In this document: one piece after another, positions 44,024-53,742 of the stretch | How positions within the stretch are numbered: position 1 is the stretch's first letter | How the letters are laid out: every line of letters starts with the position of its first letter | Source: Massilia sp. 9I | Lineage (GTDB): Bacteria > Pseudomonadota > Gammaproteobacteria > Burkholderiales > Burkholderiaceae_D | Reading direction: 5' to 3' | DNA: 64,000 bases | Assembly (NCBI RefSeq): GCF_902506415.1 | Contig: NZ_LR733275.1 | Span: forward strand, 4,502,176 to 4,566,175 | The notes under the pieces: model-generated | Told to the model about the DNA's origin: nothing | The model's input: only the letters and a program-made list of their open reading frames with translations | Database searches by the model: none | Position numbers and translations under genes: made by a program

Positions 44024-44917
44024 CTAACCCAGGTCCAGCGCATTGCGCAGGAACTCGAACATCACCTTCATGCGCTGCAGATGACGGGTATCGGGATGGG
44101 CCAGTGCCCACAATTCCGTCTCGAGTTCGGCGATCGGCCCGTCCACGATCTCGACCAGTGGGTGATCGCGCAGCACCGCCAGCGGCACCACGCCCACGCC
44201 CATGCCGTGTATCACCGCGCCGGCGACCGAGAGCACGCTGTTCATGCGGTAGCGGGGGATGACCTTCGGATGGTGCTGGCGGCGCCAGCGCTGCGAGGGA
44301 TGGTCGGGCAGGGTGGCGTCCAAGGCGATCCAGTCCATGTCGCGGTAGTCAGGGATGTGGCGGTGCGCGGCCAGGTAGGCCTTACTGGCGTAGACGGCGG
44401 CTTCCAGCCGGCCGAGCCTGACGCCGACCAGGTGCTCGGGCGGCGTCTTGGTGGCGCGGATCGCGATGTCGGCGTCGCGGTGGCTCAGATTGGCGAGGGC
44501 GTTGGAGGCGATCAGTTCCAGCTCGATCTGCGGGTAGCGCTCCGTGAACTTCGGCATCGCCGGCAGCAGCACGCTGTGCATGACCGAGTCGGTAGTGGTG
44601 ATGCGCAGCGTACCCGAGGGCGTGGTGTCGGTGTCGAGGGCGGCTTCCCTGGCCTGCTCGAGCTGCGACTCGATGCGCTCGGCGTAGCCGGCCAGCGCGA
44701 TCCCGAGTTCCGTCGCCGCATAGCCCTGGCGGCTGCGCTCGAACAGCAGTTCGCCCAGGTCCTTCTCGATGCGCTTGATCGAGCGGAACACCGTCGAGGT
44801 ATCGACCTGCAGCCGCTCGGCGGCGCCGGCCAGGGTGCGGCCGCGGTACAGGGCGAGGATCAGCTCGAGGTCGGGGAGGTCGAGCTTCGATTGCGTTTTT
44901 GCATAGGGAAGTTTCAT
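44024..44917 (-). CDS. LysR-family regulator (paralogue A)
   Basis: 297 residues with an N-terminal winged HTH (LELILALYRGRTLAGAAERLQVDTSTVFRSI) and a LysR substrate-binding domain. It is divergent from a GST gene with an 87-bp gap and is clearly paralogous to the regulator at 46848-47744 over the whole length. The helix SKLDLPDLELILALYRG is nearly shared. It probably controls the GST pair and itself through the motif at 44925-44955. Confidence 0.9.
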   Translation of the reverse strand: MKLPYAKTQSKLDLPDLELILALYRGRTLAGAAERLQVDTSTVFRSIKRIEKDLGELLFERSRQGYAATELGIALAGYAERIESQLEQAREAALDTDTTPSGTLRITTTDSVMHSVLLPAMPKFTERYPQIELELIASNALANLSHRDADIAIRATKTPPEHLVGVRLGRLEAAVYASKAYLAAHRHIPDYRDMDWIALDATLPDHPSQRWRRQHHPKVIPRYRMNSVLSVAGAVIHGMGVGVVPLAVLRDHPLVEIVDGPIAELETELWALAHPDTRHLQRMKVMFEFLRNALDLG

Positions 44918-44924
44918 GGGTGCC

Positions 44925-44955
44925 TATTTTAATTGCATTTTCGCATAGATAGAGT
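44925..44955. promoter_or_regulatory. Motif TATTTTAAT-N14-GATAGAGT (copy A)
   Basis: Lies between LysR A and the first GST gene. The same two 8-9 bp blocks with the same 14-bp spacing occur between LysR B and doxX (47752-47782). It contains TGCATTTTCGCA between the blocks. Probably the LysR site and divergent promoter elements. Confidence 0.55.
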
Positions 44956-45004
44956 AGGGCCATTCCCGACGCGGGAACCCTTGCAACCACCTACGAGGCT
45001 CACC

Positions 45005-45616
45005 ATGAAACTGTATTACGCACCGGGCACGTGCTCGCTGGCTTCCCACATCGTCCTGAGGGAGGCCGGCCTCGATTTCACGATGGATAAAGTTGATATT
45101 GCCACCAAACGCAGCGCCGAAGGCAAGGATTTCCTCGCCATCAGCCCGAACGGCTATGTGCCGGCGCTGGAGATCGAACCGGGCCTGGTGCTGACCGAAG
45201 GCCCGGCCATCCTGCAGCTGCTCGCCGACAGGGTCCCTGGCGCGCAGCTGGCGCCGCCGAGCGGCACGCTCGAACGCTACCAGCTGCAGTCCTGGCTGAA
45301 CTTCATCACCTCCGAGATCCACAAGGCCTTCTCGCCCCTGTTCAAGCCGCAGATGCCGGCGGATGCGAAAGCGCTGTTCGTCGAGCAGCTGGGCCAACGC
45401 TTCGACGTGCTGGAACGCCACCTGGCTCGGAACGACTACCTGATGGGCGAGCGCTATTCGATCGCCGACGCCTACCTGTTCGTCGTGACCAACTGGGCCG
45501 GCTATCTGGGCATCAGCCTGGACAAATGGACCGCACTGAACGGCTTCCGCGCCCGCGTGGCGGCGCGTCCGGCGGTGCAGGCGGCGATGGCGGCGGAAGG
45601 CCTGAAGGCGGCGTGA
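45005..45616 (+). CDS. gst: Glutathione S-transferase, beta class
   Basis: 203 residues. Beta-class features are Cys10 (GTCSLASH) and His106 (SEIHKAF), with the cis-Pro in YVPALE and E65-G66 in the glutathione site. It conjugates or reduces electrophiles with glutathione in the cytoplasm. The start at 45005 gives the canonical MKLYYAPGTCS; the frame extends upstream without a ribosome site. It overlaps the second GST gene by one base. Confidence 0.93.
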   Translation: MKLYYAPGTCSLASHIVLREAGLDFTMDKVDIATKRSAEGKDFLAISPNGYVPALEIEPGLVLTEGPAILQLLADRVPGAQLAPPSGTLERYQLQSWLNFITSEIHKAFSPLFKPQMPADAKALFVEQLGQRFDVLERHLARNDYLMGERYSIADAYLFVVTNWAGYLGISLDKWTALNGFRARVAARPAVQAAMAAEGLKAA

Positions 45617-46290
45617 TGGACCTGAAGCTGATCAGCCATCCGCTGTGCCCCTACGTGCAGCGCGCCGTGATCGCCCTCGAGGAAAAGGGCGCCCCTTACG
45701 AGCGGATCGACATCGACCTGGCCGACAAGCCGGCCTGGTTCAAGGCAGTGTCCCCGCTCGGCAAGACGCCGGTGCTGCTGGCGGACGGGCAGCCGGTGTT
45801 CGAATCCGCCGTCATCTGCGAGTACCTCGACGACATCCTGGCGCCGCGCCTGCATCCGCAAGACGACCTGGTGCGCGCCCGCCACCGTGGCTGGATCGAG
45901 TACGCGTCCTCGGTGCTGAGCACCATCGGTGGCCTGTACTCGGCGCAGGACAAGGCGGCGTTCGAGGCGGCGCTCGGCCTGCTGCGCGAACGCTTCGCCG
46001 CGCTTGAACCGGTGGTGGGGGAGGGACCGTATTTCGCCGGCGCGGATTTCTCGCTGGTCGATGCGGCTTTCGGTCCGGTGTTCCGCTACCTCGACCTGTT
46101 CGATGCGCACGGCGTGCACTGCGTGCCGCAAGCGCTGGTCAAGGTGACCGCCTGGCGCCGCGCCCTGGCGGAGCGTCCCTCGGTGGCCGGCGCCGTCGCC
46201 GCCGACTATCCCGAGCGCCTGCGTGACTTCGTCCTGCGGCGCGGCGGCGTGCTCGCCCGTATCCTCGCGGGAGAGGCCGCCCTAGCGTAA
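45616..46290 (+). CDS. Glutathione S-transferase family protein (second, distinct)
   Basis: 224 residues with a thioredoxin-like start (LKLISHPLCPYVQRAVIALEEKGAPYERIDIDL) and a helical C-terminal domain. SHPLCPYVQR places a Cys at the active position, as in omega/beta-like or dehydroascorbate-reductase-like GSTs. VSPLGKTPVL holds the cis-Pro. Translation is coupled to the first GST by the overlapping TGATG. Its 3' end overlaps the converging YdeI-like gene by 9 bases. Confidence 0.88.
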   Translation: MDLKLISHPLCPYVQRAVIALEEKGAPYERIDIDLADKPAWFKAVSPLGKTPVLLADGQPVFESAVICEYLDDILAPRLHPQDDLVRARHRGWIEYASSVLSTIGGLYSAQDKAAFEAALGLLRERFAALEPVVGEGPYFAGADFSLVDAAFGPVFRYLDLFDAHGVHCVPQALVKVTAWRRALAERPSVAGAVAADYPERLRDFVLRRGGVLARILAGEAALA

Positions 46291-46851
46291 GCGCGTGCCG
46301 GCCGCGCAGGCCTGGATCAGTTGCGCCAGGCGGCCGGCGCGCGTCTCTTCCTTCTTTGCGTTGGTAATCCAGTGCAGCATCGTCTTGCGGTAGCCCGGCG
46401 GGACGGTCTCGAAATAGGCCCAGGCCGCGCTATCTGCCTGGAAGCGCTTCAGCTCCTGCGCCGTCAGCTCGGGCAGGTCGCTGCGCTCGTGCGAATAGAT
46501 ACCGGACTTCGCCTCCGAACGGTGGGCGAAGGCTGCCTCTCCAGCGGGCTGCATCTTGCCTTCGGCGCGCAGCTTGTCCATCTTGGCGATGTTCACCACA
46601 CTCCAGATCGAGGCGGGCTTCCTTGGCGTGAAGCGGATCGAATAGGTGTTCTCGTCGATACTCTTGCGCCGCCCGTCGATCCAGCCGAAGCACAGCGCCT
46701 CGTCCACCGACTCCGACCAGCTCATGCAGGGCCGCCCGCTGCCCACCTTGTGGAAACCGACCAGCAGCTCGGAGGCAGCCGCCGCATGGGCTTCCAGCCA
46801 GGTGCGGAAAGCCGTGGCATCGGCGAAGAAGGTCGGCTCGATCGTGCTCAT
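46282..46851 (-). CDS. YdeI/OmpD-associated-family protein
   Basis: 189 residues. FRTWLEAHAAAASELLVGFHKVGSG, SWSESVDEALCFGWIDGRRKSID, YSIRFTPRKPASIWSVVNIAK and a C-terminal AWAYFETVPPGYRKTMLHWITNAKKEETRAGRL are typical of the YdeI/OmpD-associated (bacteriocin-resistance) family; the biochemical role is unclear. Its ATG overlaps the stop of LysR B (ATGA), so it is coupled to that regulator. Confidence 0.85.
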   Translation of the reverse strand: MSTIEPTFFADATAFRTWLEAHAAAASELLVGFHKVGSGRPCMSWSESVDEALCFGWIDGRRKSIDENTYSIRFTPRKPASIWSVVNIAKMDKLRAEGKMQPAGEAAFAHRSEAKSGIYSHERSDLPELTAQELKRFQADSAAWAYFETVPPGYRKTMLHWITNAKKEETRAGRLAQLIQACAAGTRLR

Positions 46852-47744
46852 GCCGGTAGCGCGATCTCTGCACGCAGGAAGTCGAACATGGCTTTCATCC
46901 TTCCAAGATAGCGGGTGTCGGGATGCGCCAGCACCCACAGCCCGATGTCCAGTTCCGGCAGCGGCCCGTCGAGCATCACCGCATTCGGATGCGCGTGCAT
47001 GACCGCCAGCGGCGCCACGCCCACGCCCAGGCCGTTCACCACTGCGCCCGCCACCGCCAGCAGGTTGCCCACCTTGTAGCGCGGCGCCACCGCCGGTAAC
47101 GCCGTGCGGCGCCAGATGTGCGAAGGATGATCCGGCAGGCTGTCGTCGAGCGCGATCCAGTCCATTGCTTCGACCGGCCGGCCTGCCGGCTGCGCGGCGA
47201 GATAATCGCGACCGCCCCAGACGGCCGAACGCATGGTGCCGAGCCGGATGCCGACCAGGTGCTCCGGCGGCGTGTTGGTGACGCGGATCGCGATGTCGGC
47301 TTCGCGCTGCCCCAGGTTGGCGATCGCATTGGTGGTCACCAGTTCCAGCTCGATGCGCGGATGGGCGCTTGCGAAGCGCGGCAGCACCGGCAGCAGCACG
47401 GTGTGGAACAGGGTCTCGGTGAGCGTGATGCGCAGCAGGCCGGAAGGCTCGGCGTCCTGGTTGAAGGCGGTCTCGCGCGCTTCTTCCAGCTGCTTCTCGA
47501 TGCGTTCGGCATGGGCCGCCAGCGCCCGTCCCAGCGTCGTGGCCGCGTAGCCGTGGCGGCCGCGGTCGAACAGCACCTCGCCGATGTCCTTTTCGATGCG
47601 CCTGATTGCGCGGAACACGGTCGACCCATCCACCTTCAGGCGCTCGGCGGCGCCGGCCAGGGTGCGGCCGCGGTGCAGGGCCAGGATGGTCTCCAGGTCC
47701 GTCAGGCCCAGCTTCGATTGCAGATTTGCAGAGGGTGCTTTCAT
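46848..47744 (-). CDS. LysR-family regulator (paralogue B)
   Basis: 298 residues, winged HTH (LETILALHRGRTLAGAAERLKVDGSTVFRAI) and effector domain. It aligns end to end with LysR A. It is divergent from doxX across 73 bp holding the motif copy at 47752-47782. The regulator gene is followed by the overlapping ydeI-like gene. The pair A/B with different targets points to duplication of the regulator plus its promoter. Confidence 0.9.
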   Translation of the reverse strand: MKAPSANLQSKLGLTDLETILALHRGRTLAGAAERLKVDGSTVFRAIRRIEKDIGEVLFDRGRHGYAATTLGRALAAHAERIEKQLEEARETAFNQDAEPSGLLRITLTETLFHTVLLPVLPRFASAHPRIELELVTTNAIANLGQREADIAIRVTNTPPEHLVGIRLGTMRSAVWGGRDYLAAQPAGRPVEAMDWIALDDSLPDHPSHIWRRTALPAVAPRYKVGNLLAVAGAVVNGLGVGVAPLAVMHAHPNAVMLDGPLPELDIGLWVLAHPDTRYLGRMKAMFDFLRAEIALPA

Positions 47745-47751
47745 GGCTGCT

Positions 47752-47782
47752 TATTTTAATCGTGTGCATGCGCCGATAGAGT
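47752..47782. promoter_or_regulatory. Motif TATTTTAAT-N14-GATAGAGT (copy B)
   Basis: Same blocks and spacing as at 44925-44955, here between LysR B and doxX. The 14 bp between differ from copy A, so the blocks are conserved against a diverged background. Confidence 0.55.
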
Positions 47783-47817
47783 GGGGACCTCGTCAACCAC
47801 CCTTGCCAGAGACTACC

Positions 47818-48255
47818 ATGAACGACTACCGCATCAAGCCTTACGCCGCCCTCCTGCTGCGCCTCGCGCTCGGCGCCGCCTGGCTGTCGCACGCCTTCCT
47901 GAAACTCGCGGCCTTCAGCATGCCGGCGCTGGGCAGCTTCCTCGCCCTCGAAGGCATGCCGACGCCGATGGCCTGGCCCGTGGCCTTGCTGGAGCTGGCC
48001 GGCGGCACCGTGATCATCCTCGGCATCCATGGCCGCGTCGCCTCGCTGGCTTTGCTGCCGCTGCTGGCCGGCGCCCTGGTTGCGCACACCGGCAACGGCT
48101 GGACCCAGAGCATTCCGGGCGGCGGCTGGCTGTACCCGGCGGTCCTGATGATGGCGACCCTGCTGCACGCCCGCATCGGCGATGGGGCGGCGGCCTTGGC
48201 CTCGCCCGCTGACGTGCGCCGCCTCTCCAGCGCCGCCACCGCTGTTTGCCGGTAG
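47818..48255 (+). CDS. DoxX-family membrane protein
   Basis: 145 residues with four membrane helices. LLLRLALGAAWLSHAFLKL, the GMP loop, LELAGGTVIILGIHGRVAS and WLYPAVLMMATLLHARIGDG fit DoxX/quinol-oxidase-subunit-like proteins of the inner membrane, often tied to redox stress; no quinol oxidase partner is present. The start at 47818 is fixed by the beginning of helix 1. It is likely a LysR B target. Confidence 0.85.
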   Translation: MNDYRIKPYAALLLRLALGAAWLSHAFLKLAAFSMPALGSFLALEGMPTPMAWPVALLELAGGTVIILGIHGRVASLALLPLLAGALVAHTGNGWTQSIPGGGWLYPAVLMMATLLHARIGDGAAALASPADVRRLSSAATAVCR

Positions 48256-48351
48256 GGTGGTCGGCTCCGCCGACCACGCGTTCAGATCCGGCTTGCGTTA
48301 CAGCTGCCTGTGCACCTGTTGGACACGCGGTCGGCAAGACGACCACCCTAC
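48252..48351. repeat. Compound inverted repeat, REP/BIME-like
   Basis: Outer arms GTAGGGTGGTC (48252-48262) and GACCACCCTAC (48341-48351) are perfect complements 78 bp apart. Inside the left arm GGTCGGC-tcc-GCCGACC (48259-48275) forms a perfect 7-bp hairpin, and a weaker GGTCG-gcaaga-CGACC lies at 48329-48344. The left arm includes the doxX stop codon. It fills the gap between two convergent genes and looks like a mobile palindromic pair. Confidence 0.6.
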
Positions 48352-48366
48352 GGACAGCAAGGGCCG

Positions 48367-48789
48367 TCAGCCCGCCAGCTGCAGGCCGTTCTCTTCGCAC
48401 CAGTCGCGCAGTGCGGCCGCGGTACGCTCGTTACGGTAGTCGTGCCAACGATCGCGCAGGTCGCGATCGTCGACCAGCCTGCTGAAATTGCGGTAAGCGC
48501 CAGGGCGCCGGAACATCTGCCTGACGCGCTCATACTCGTCCGGCATCTCGGCCTCGGTGAAAGCGAACACCAGTGCCTGCCCCAGGTCCAGGCTGTTTGA
48601 ATCGGGCACGCTTGCATAGCGTGCCGGGTCGTCGATATCTTCGGGCAGGGGACCGGCTTCTTCGGGAATGTCGTCGCTCCGCACGTACACTGAGCCAGTC
48701 TCTAGGCTGACCCACGCTTCGGCCAATCCACCCTGGCCGCTCACCAGCAGCATCGCGTTTTCCAGATCGTCGGCGTTGACAGTCGCCAT
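48367..48789 (-). CDS. UPF0158-family protein
   Basis: 140 residues, acidic and cytoplasmic: NADDLENAMLLVSG, AEAWVSLETGSVYVRSD, RVRQMFRRPGAYRNFSRLVDDRDLRDRWHDYRNERTAAALRDWCEENGL. This is the UPF0158 pattern, function unknown. GGAGG lies 9 bases before the ATG at 48789. It begins only 22 bases after the groEL terminator, so it may depend on read-through from groESL. Confidence 0.8.
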   Translation of the reverse strand: MATVNADDLENAMLLVSGQGGLAEAWVSLETGSVYVRSDDIPEEAGPLPEDIDDPARYASVPDSNSLDLGQALVFAFTEAEMPDEYERVRQMFRRPGAYRNFSRLVDDRDLRDRWHDYRNERTAAALRDWCEENGLQLAG

Positions 48790-48811
48790 TCGAAAATCCT
48801 CCAAAAGTGAA

Positions 48812-48845
48812 AAAAGCCTGCAAGGCGCGAACCTTGCAGGCTTTT
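48812..48845 (-). terminator. Intrinsic terminator of groEL
   Basis: AAAAGCCTGCAAGG-cgcgaa-CCTTGCAGGCTTTT forms a perfect 14-bp stem with a 6-nt loop. On the minus strand it is followed by a T6 run, a strong rho-independent terminator. A second hairpin (GCGCCGG/CCGGCGC, 48856-48876) lies between it and the groEL stop. Confidence 0.9.
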
Positions 48846-48889
48846 GGACACGACAGCGCCGGAAAAGCTCCGGCGCGTGACCGAGCGAA

Positions 48890-50536
<1,647 letters not shown>

Positions 50537-50583
50537 TTGTTATTTCTCCGAATGAAATTCGTGGATGTTCTATACGAAGAGGA

Positions 50584-50874
50584 TTACTGGGCCACGACGG
50601 CCATGATGTCTTCTTCGCGCATCACCAGCAGTTCCTGGCCATCGACCTTGACGGCCTGGCCCGAGTACTTGCCGAACAGGACGCGGTCACCGACCTTCAC
50701 TTCCAGCGGACGAACCTGGCCGTTGTCCTGCACCTTGCCGTTGCCGACGGCGAGGATTTCGCCCTGGTCCGGCTTCTCGGCGGCCGCATCTGGGATGATC
50801 AGGCCGGATGCAGTCTTGGTCTCCTGGTCGAGACGCTTCACGATTACGCGATCGTGCAGAGGACGAAGGTTCAT
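50584..50874 (-). CDS. groES: 10-kDa co-chaperonin GroES
   Basis: 96 residues: MNLRPLHDRVIVKRLDQE, the mobile loop KTASGLIIPD, KVGDRVLFGKYSGQ and ELLVMREEDIMAVV are typical. The heptameric lid of GroEL. AAGGAG about 6 bases upstream. First gene of the groESL operon. Confidence 0.99.
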   Translation of the reverse strand: MNLRPLHDRVIVKRLDQETKTASGLIIPDAAAEKPDQGEILAVGNGKVQDNGQVRPLEVKVGDRVLFGKYSGQAVKVDGQELLVMREEDIMAVVAQ

Positions 50875-50951
50875 GCAAAACTCCTTATTTTTCAGTGGTT
50901 TGACTAGCTATTGTGCGCCGCCGCCGGAGGCGTCGGCCTTGGAAACAGTTG

Positions 50952-50978
50952 TTAGCACTCTCGGTTGATGAGTGCTAA
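50952..50978 (-). promoter_or_regulatory. CIRCE operator (HrcA site)
   Basis: Perfect TTAGCACTC-N9-GAGTGCTAA, lying 77-103 bases before the groES start. HrcA should repress groESL through it until heat or protein-folding stress. Confidence 0.97.
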
Positions 50979-50987
50979 CGCAACGTG

Positions 50988-51016
50988 ATTATAGGGATCA
51001 TAAGTCCCCATTTCAA
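50988..51016 (-). promoter_or_regulatory. Sigma-70 promoter of groESL
   Basis: Minus strand TTGAAA (51016-51011), 17-bp spacer, TATAAT (50993-50988). The predicted start near 50981 falls just before CIRCE. The hexamers fit sigma-70; no sigma-32 consensus was seen. Confidence 0.85.
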
Positions 51017-51214
51017 GCGGGAATGTGGGTGAGCGAACCGACTTTTTTGCGAAAACACAATCCAATAGGAGGGTTGTACACTCTCGCTCGCGGCATCCGC
51101 AACGACAGCCGGGCAGGGTACACCGGAACGGCGGGCAGGGGCCGCACGGATGGCAATTCTTGCCACGGCCACGGCCCGGGCGCCCGTCTTCCCTCTCATG
51201 GACGCGCGATTCGG

Positions 51215-51244
51215 TTGACGGAAAAACGAACTCAGTCCTATAGT
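51215..51244 (+). promoter_or_regulatory. Promoter of the zapB-like/zapA genes
   Basis: TTGACG (51215-51220), 18-bp spacer, TATAGT (51239-51244). The predicted start is within a base or two of the ATG at 51250, and no Shine-Dalgarno precedes that ATG, so the mRNA may be leaderless. Confidence 0.5.
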
Positions 51245-51249
51245 GTCGA

Positions 51250-51507
51250 ATGATTTCCGAATTTCAAGACCTCTCCGACAAAATCGACCGGCTCGCCCAG
51301 CTGACCCAGTCGCTGCGCGCCGAGAACTACCTGCTGCGCCAGGCCAACAGCCTGCTGAGCGCCGAGAATCTCGCGTTCAAGGAGCGGCTCGCCCAGGCCC
51401 AGCAACGCGTCGAGGCATTGCTCGAGCAGTTCCCCGCACCGGACGCCCCGGCGCACGAGGGGGAGCTTGAAGGCGGCGCCGACGAGGCGAACGAGGCCAC
51501 CCAATGA
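51250..51507 (+). CDS. ZapB-like coiled-coil cell-division protein (upstream of zapA)
   Basis: 85 residues. A continuous heptad pattern (LSDKIDRLAQLTQSLRAENYLLRQANSLLSAENLAFKERLAQAQQRVEALLEQ) gives a coiled coil, then an acidic tail. Small coiled-coil proteins of this kind sit directly upstream of zapA in Betaproteobacteria. It presumably supports Z-ring assembly. Its stop overlaps the zapA start (ATGA). Confidence 0.8.
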   Translation: MISEFQDLSDKIDRLAQLTQSLRAENYLLRQANSLLSAENLAFKERLAQAQQRVEALLEQFPAPDAPAHEGELEGGADEANEATQ

Positions 51508-51815
51508 TCCATCTCGATTGCACCATCATGGGCCAGACCTACCGCCTGGCCTGCCGCGAAGGCGAAGAGCGTACCCTGCGCGAAGCGGTCAGCTACCTGG
51601 ACGGCAAGATGTGCGCGCTGCGCGACTCTGGCAAGGTCAAGGGCACCGACCGCATCGCGGTCATGGCGGCGCTCAGCGTGGCGGCGGAATTCCTGTCGGT
51701 CAAGTCGCCCCAGGGGCCGCTGTCCGACATGTCGATCCTGGAAGTGAAGCAGAAGCTGGAAGCCATGCACTCCGTCCTGGACCAGGCGCTGGCGCCGCAG
51801 GAAAATCTGTCCTGA
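51504..51815 (+). CDS. zapA: Cell division protein ZapA
   Basis: 103 residues: IMGQTYRLACREGEERTLREAVSYLDGKM and TDRIAVMAALSVAAEFL match ZapA, which binds FtsZ and bundles protofilaments. It is coupled to the upstream coiled-coil gene and followed by 6S RNA, an order common in Proteobacteria. Confidence 0.93.
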   Translation: MIHLDCTIMGQTYRLACREGEERTLREAVSYLDGKMCALRDSGKVKGTDRIAVMAALSVAAEFLSVKSPQGPLSDMSILEVKQKLEAMHSVLDQALAPQENLS

Positions 51816-51840
51816 ATAGCGGGATTGAATCCGGATTCGG

Positions 51841-51868
51841 TTGACATGCTCGGCCAAGCGAGTAAACT
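51841..51868 (+). promoter_or_regulatory. Promoter of 6S RNA
   Basis: TTGACA (51841-51846), 16-bp spacer, TAAACT (51863-51868); predicted start 51875-51877, exactly where the 6S closing stem begins. Confidence 0.75.
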
Positions 51869-51875
51869 GCGCTCT

Positions 51876-52051
51876 ACCCTGCGGTGTTCGAGATTTGTCA
51901 TATATTCCTTGAACCATTCTTTCGCATAGGTTGTGGGACATGCTTGGTGGGCGCGAGCGTCACTAGTCTGACGAACCCGAAATTGAGCTGACTGCGACCA
52001 CCTTGAGCCTTTTGGTTCGGGATGCCGGCAATAACGACACAGGCGGGGCTA
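51876..52051 (+). ncRNA. ssrS: 6S RNA
   Basis: About 176 nt directly downstream of zapA. ACCCTGCGGTGTTCG at the 5' end and GACACAGGCGGGG at the 3' end can pair as the terminal stem. CATATATTCCTTGAACC and GGTTCGGGATGCCGGCAAT flank the central bubble, as in other betaproteobacterial 6S RNAs. It mimics an open promoter and traps sigma-70 RNA polymerase in stationary phase. Ends are estimates from the stem and promoter. The usual downstream fau gene is absent; an EVE-domain gene follows instead. Confidence 0.88.
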
Positions 52052-52139
52052 CATCTACGAGCGGTTGCGCACCTTGGTACGCAGCCGCTTTTTCTTTGTG
52101 CGTCCGGTTGGAGCGGGCGTGCCATTTGCTGGAGGCGCG

Positions 52140-52606
<467 letters not shown>

Positions 52607-52607
<1 letters not shown>

Positions 52608-53410
52608 TGGACCTCGGCCTGATCCTCGCCCTGCTCGCGATGGGCACCTTCGGCGGCTTCGCGGCGGGCCTGCTCGGCATCGGCGGCGGCATGGTGCTGG
52701 TTCCCTTCATCACCATGATCTTCACCGCGCGCGGCTTCGCGCCCGAGCTGACCATCCACATGGCGATCGCGACCTCGCTCGCCACCATCCTGTTCACGTC
52801 CCTCTCCTCGGTGCGCGCGCACCACAAGCACGGCGCGGTGCTGTGGCCCGTGGTGAAGCTGCTGGCGCCGGGCATCCTGGTGGGTTCCTGGATCGGACCG
52901 TGGATCGGCAAGCAGATGGATTCCACCGTGCTGGCTGCCTTCTTCGGCGTGTTCGTCGCGTTCTCGGCGACCCAGATGCTGATCGGGAAGAAGCCCGCCG
53001 CGGCCCGCGAGCTCCCAAGGGCGCCGGGCATGTTCGCGGCCGGAGGCTTCATCGGCACGCTGTCGGGGATCGTCGGCGCGGGCGGCGGTTTCGTCTCGGT
53101 GCCCTTCATGACCTGGTGCGGCATCCGCATCCACAATGCGGTCGCCACCAGCGCCGCGCTGGGCTTCCCGATCGCGCTCTCGGGCACCATCTCGAACATC
53201 TATTTCGGCTGGGGAGAACCCGGGCTGCCGCAGTATTCGCTGGGCTTCATCTACCTGCCGGCGCTGGCGATCATCGTGCTGGCCAGCGTGAGCATGGCGC
53301 CGGTGGGGGCGCGCACGGCGCACAAGATGCCGGTGCGGCAGCTGCAGAAGGTGTTTGCGGTGATCCTGTATGCGCTGGCGGCGTATATGTTCTGGAAGGC
53401 GGTGAACTGA
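52607..53410 (+). CDS. TauE/SafE-family sulfite/organosulfur anion exporter
   Basis: 267 residues with eight membrane helices. The duplicated motif GGFAAGLLGIGGGMVLVPF and GGFIGTLSGIVGAGGGFVSVPF is the family hallmark. Members export sulfite, sulfoacetate or related anions. Start overlaps the EVE gene stop by one base. Confidence 0.9.
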
Positions 53411-53452
53411 AGGCGGTAGCGGCGCCTTCAACACCGAAACTCCCGGCTGGGG

Positions 53453-53622
53453 TCATATACCGTCTTGAATAGCAAGCTGCTTTGACAGATAGTTTGCGTC
53501 AAATGGCTTGCAGTGCGAACCACTCGGTAAATCAGATGAGTCAACTTGTGCATGACAGCGCAAATGACGGCCTTTTTCGGAAGTCCAGCTGTTAGTAAGC
53601 GCTCGGCAAACTGATTGAGCAC
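53453..53622 (-). pseudogene. IS110-type transposase C-terminal remnant, frameshifted
   Basis: In one minus frame NQFAERLLTAGLPKKAVICAVMHKLTHLIYRVV matches the C-terminal RLxxxGxPKKxAxxAVMRKLxHL segment of IS110/IS1111 transposases. The expected end continues in another frame as KPFDANYLSKQLAIQDGI and a stop. A single indel near 53530-53540 explains the switch. No start region or full element remains in the 332-bp gap (53411-53742), which is otherwise gene-free and AT-rich for the window. Confidence 0.65.
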
Positions 53623-53651
53623 TTATTGTCATTCTTCCCGGGGCAGGGGAG

Positions 53652-53680
53652 GTGACGAAGTGAGGCTGTAGCGATACAAT
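53652..53680 (+). promoter_or_regulatory. Possible promoter of the membrane protein at 53743
   Basis: GTGACG (53652-53657), 17-bp spacer, TACAAT (53675-53680). The -35 is weak (4 of 6). Confidence 0.4.
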
Positions 53681-53742
53681 CCCGCGCCTGCCGCCCCCGG
53701 CATATTGACGCCGGGGCCCGGCTTCGATAACGTCAGACCAGC

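Noticed and set aside
50975..51243. Small frames on both strands between groES and the zapB-like gene
   Set aside because: They run through the CIRCE/promoter region and lack ribosome sites; the 375-bp gap holds regulatory DNA only.
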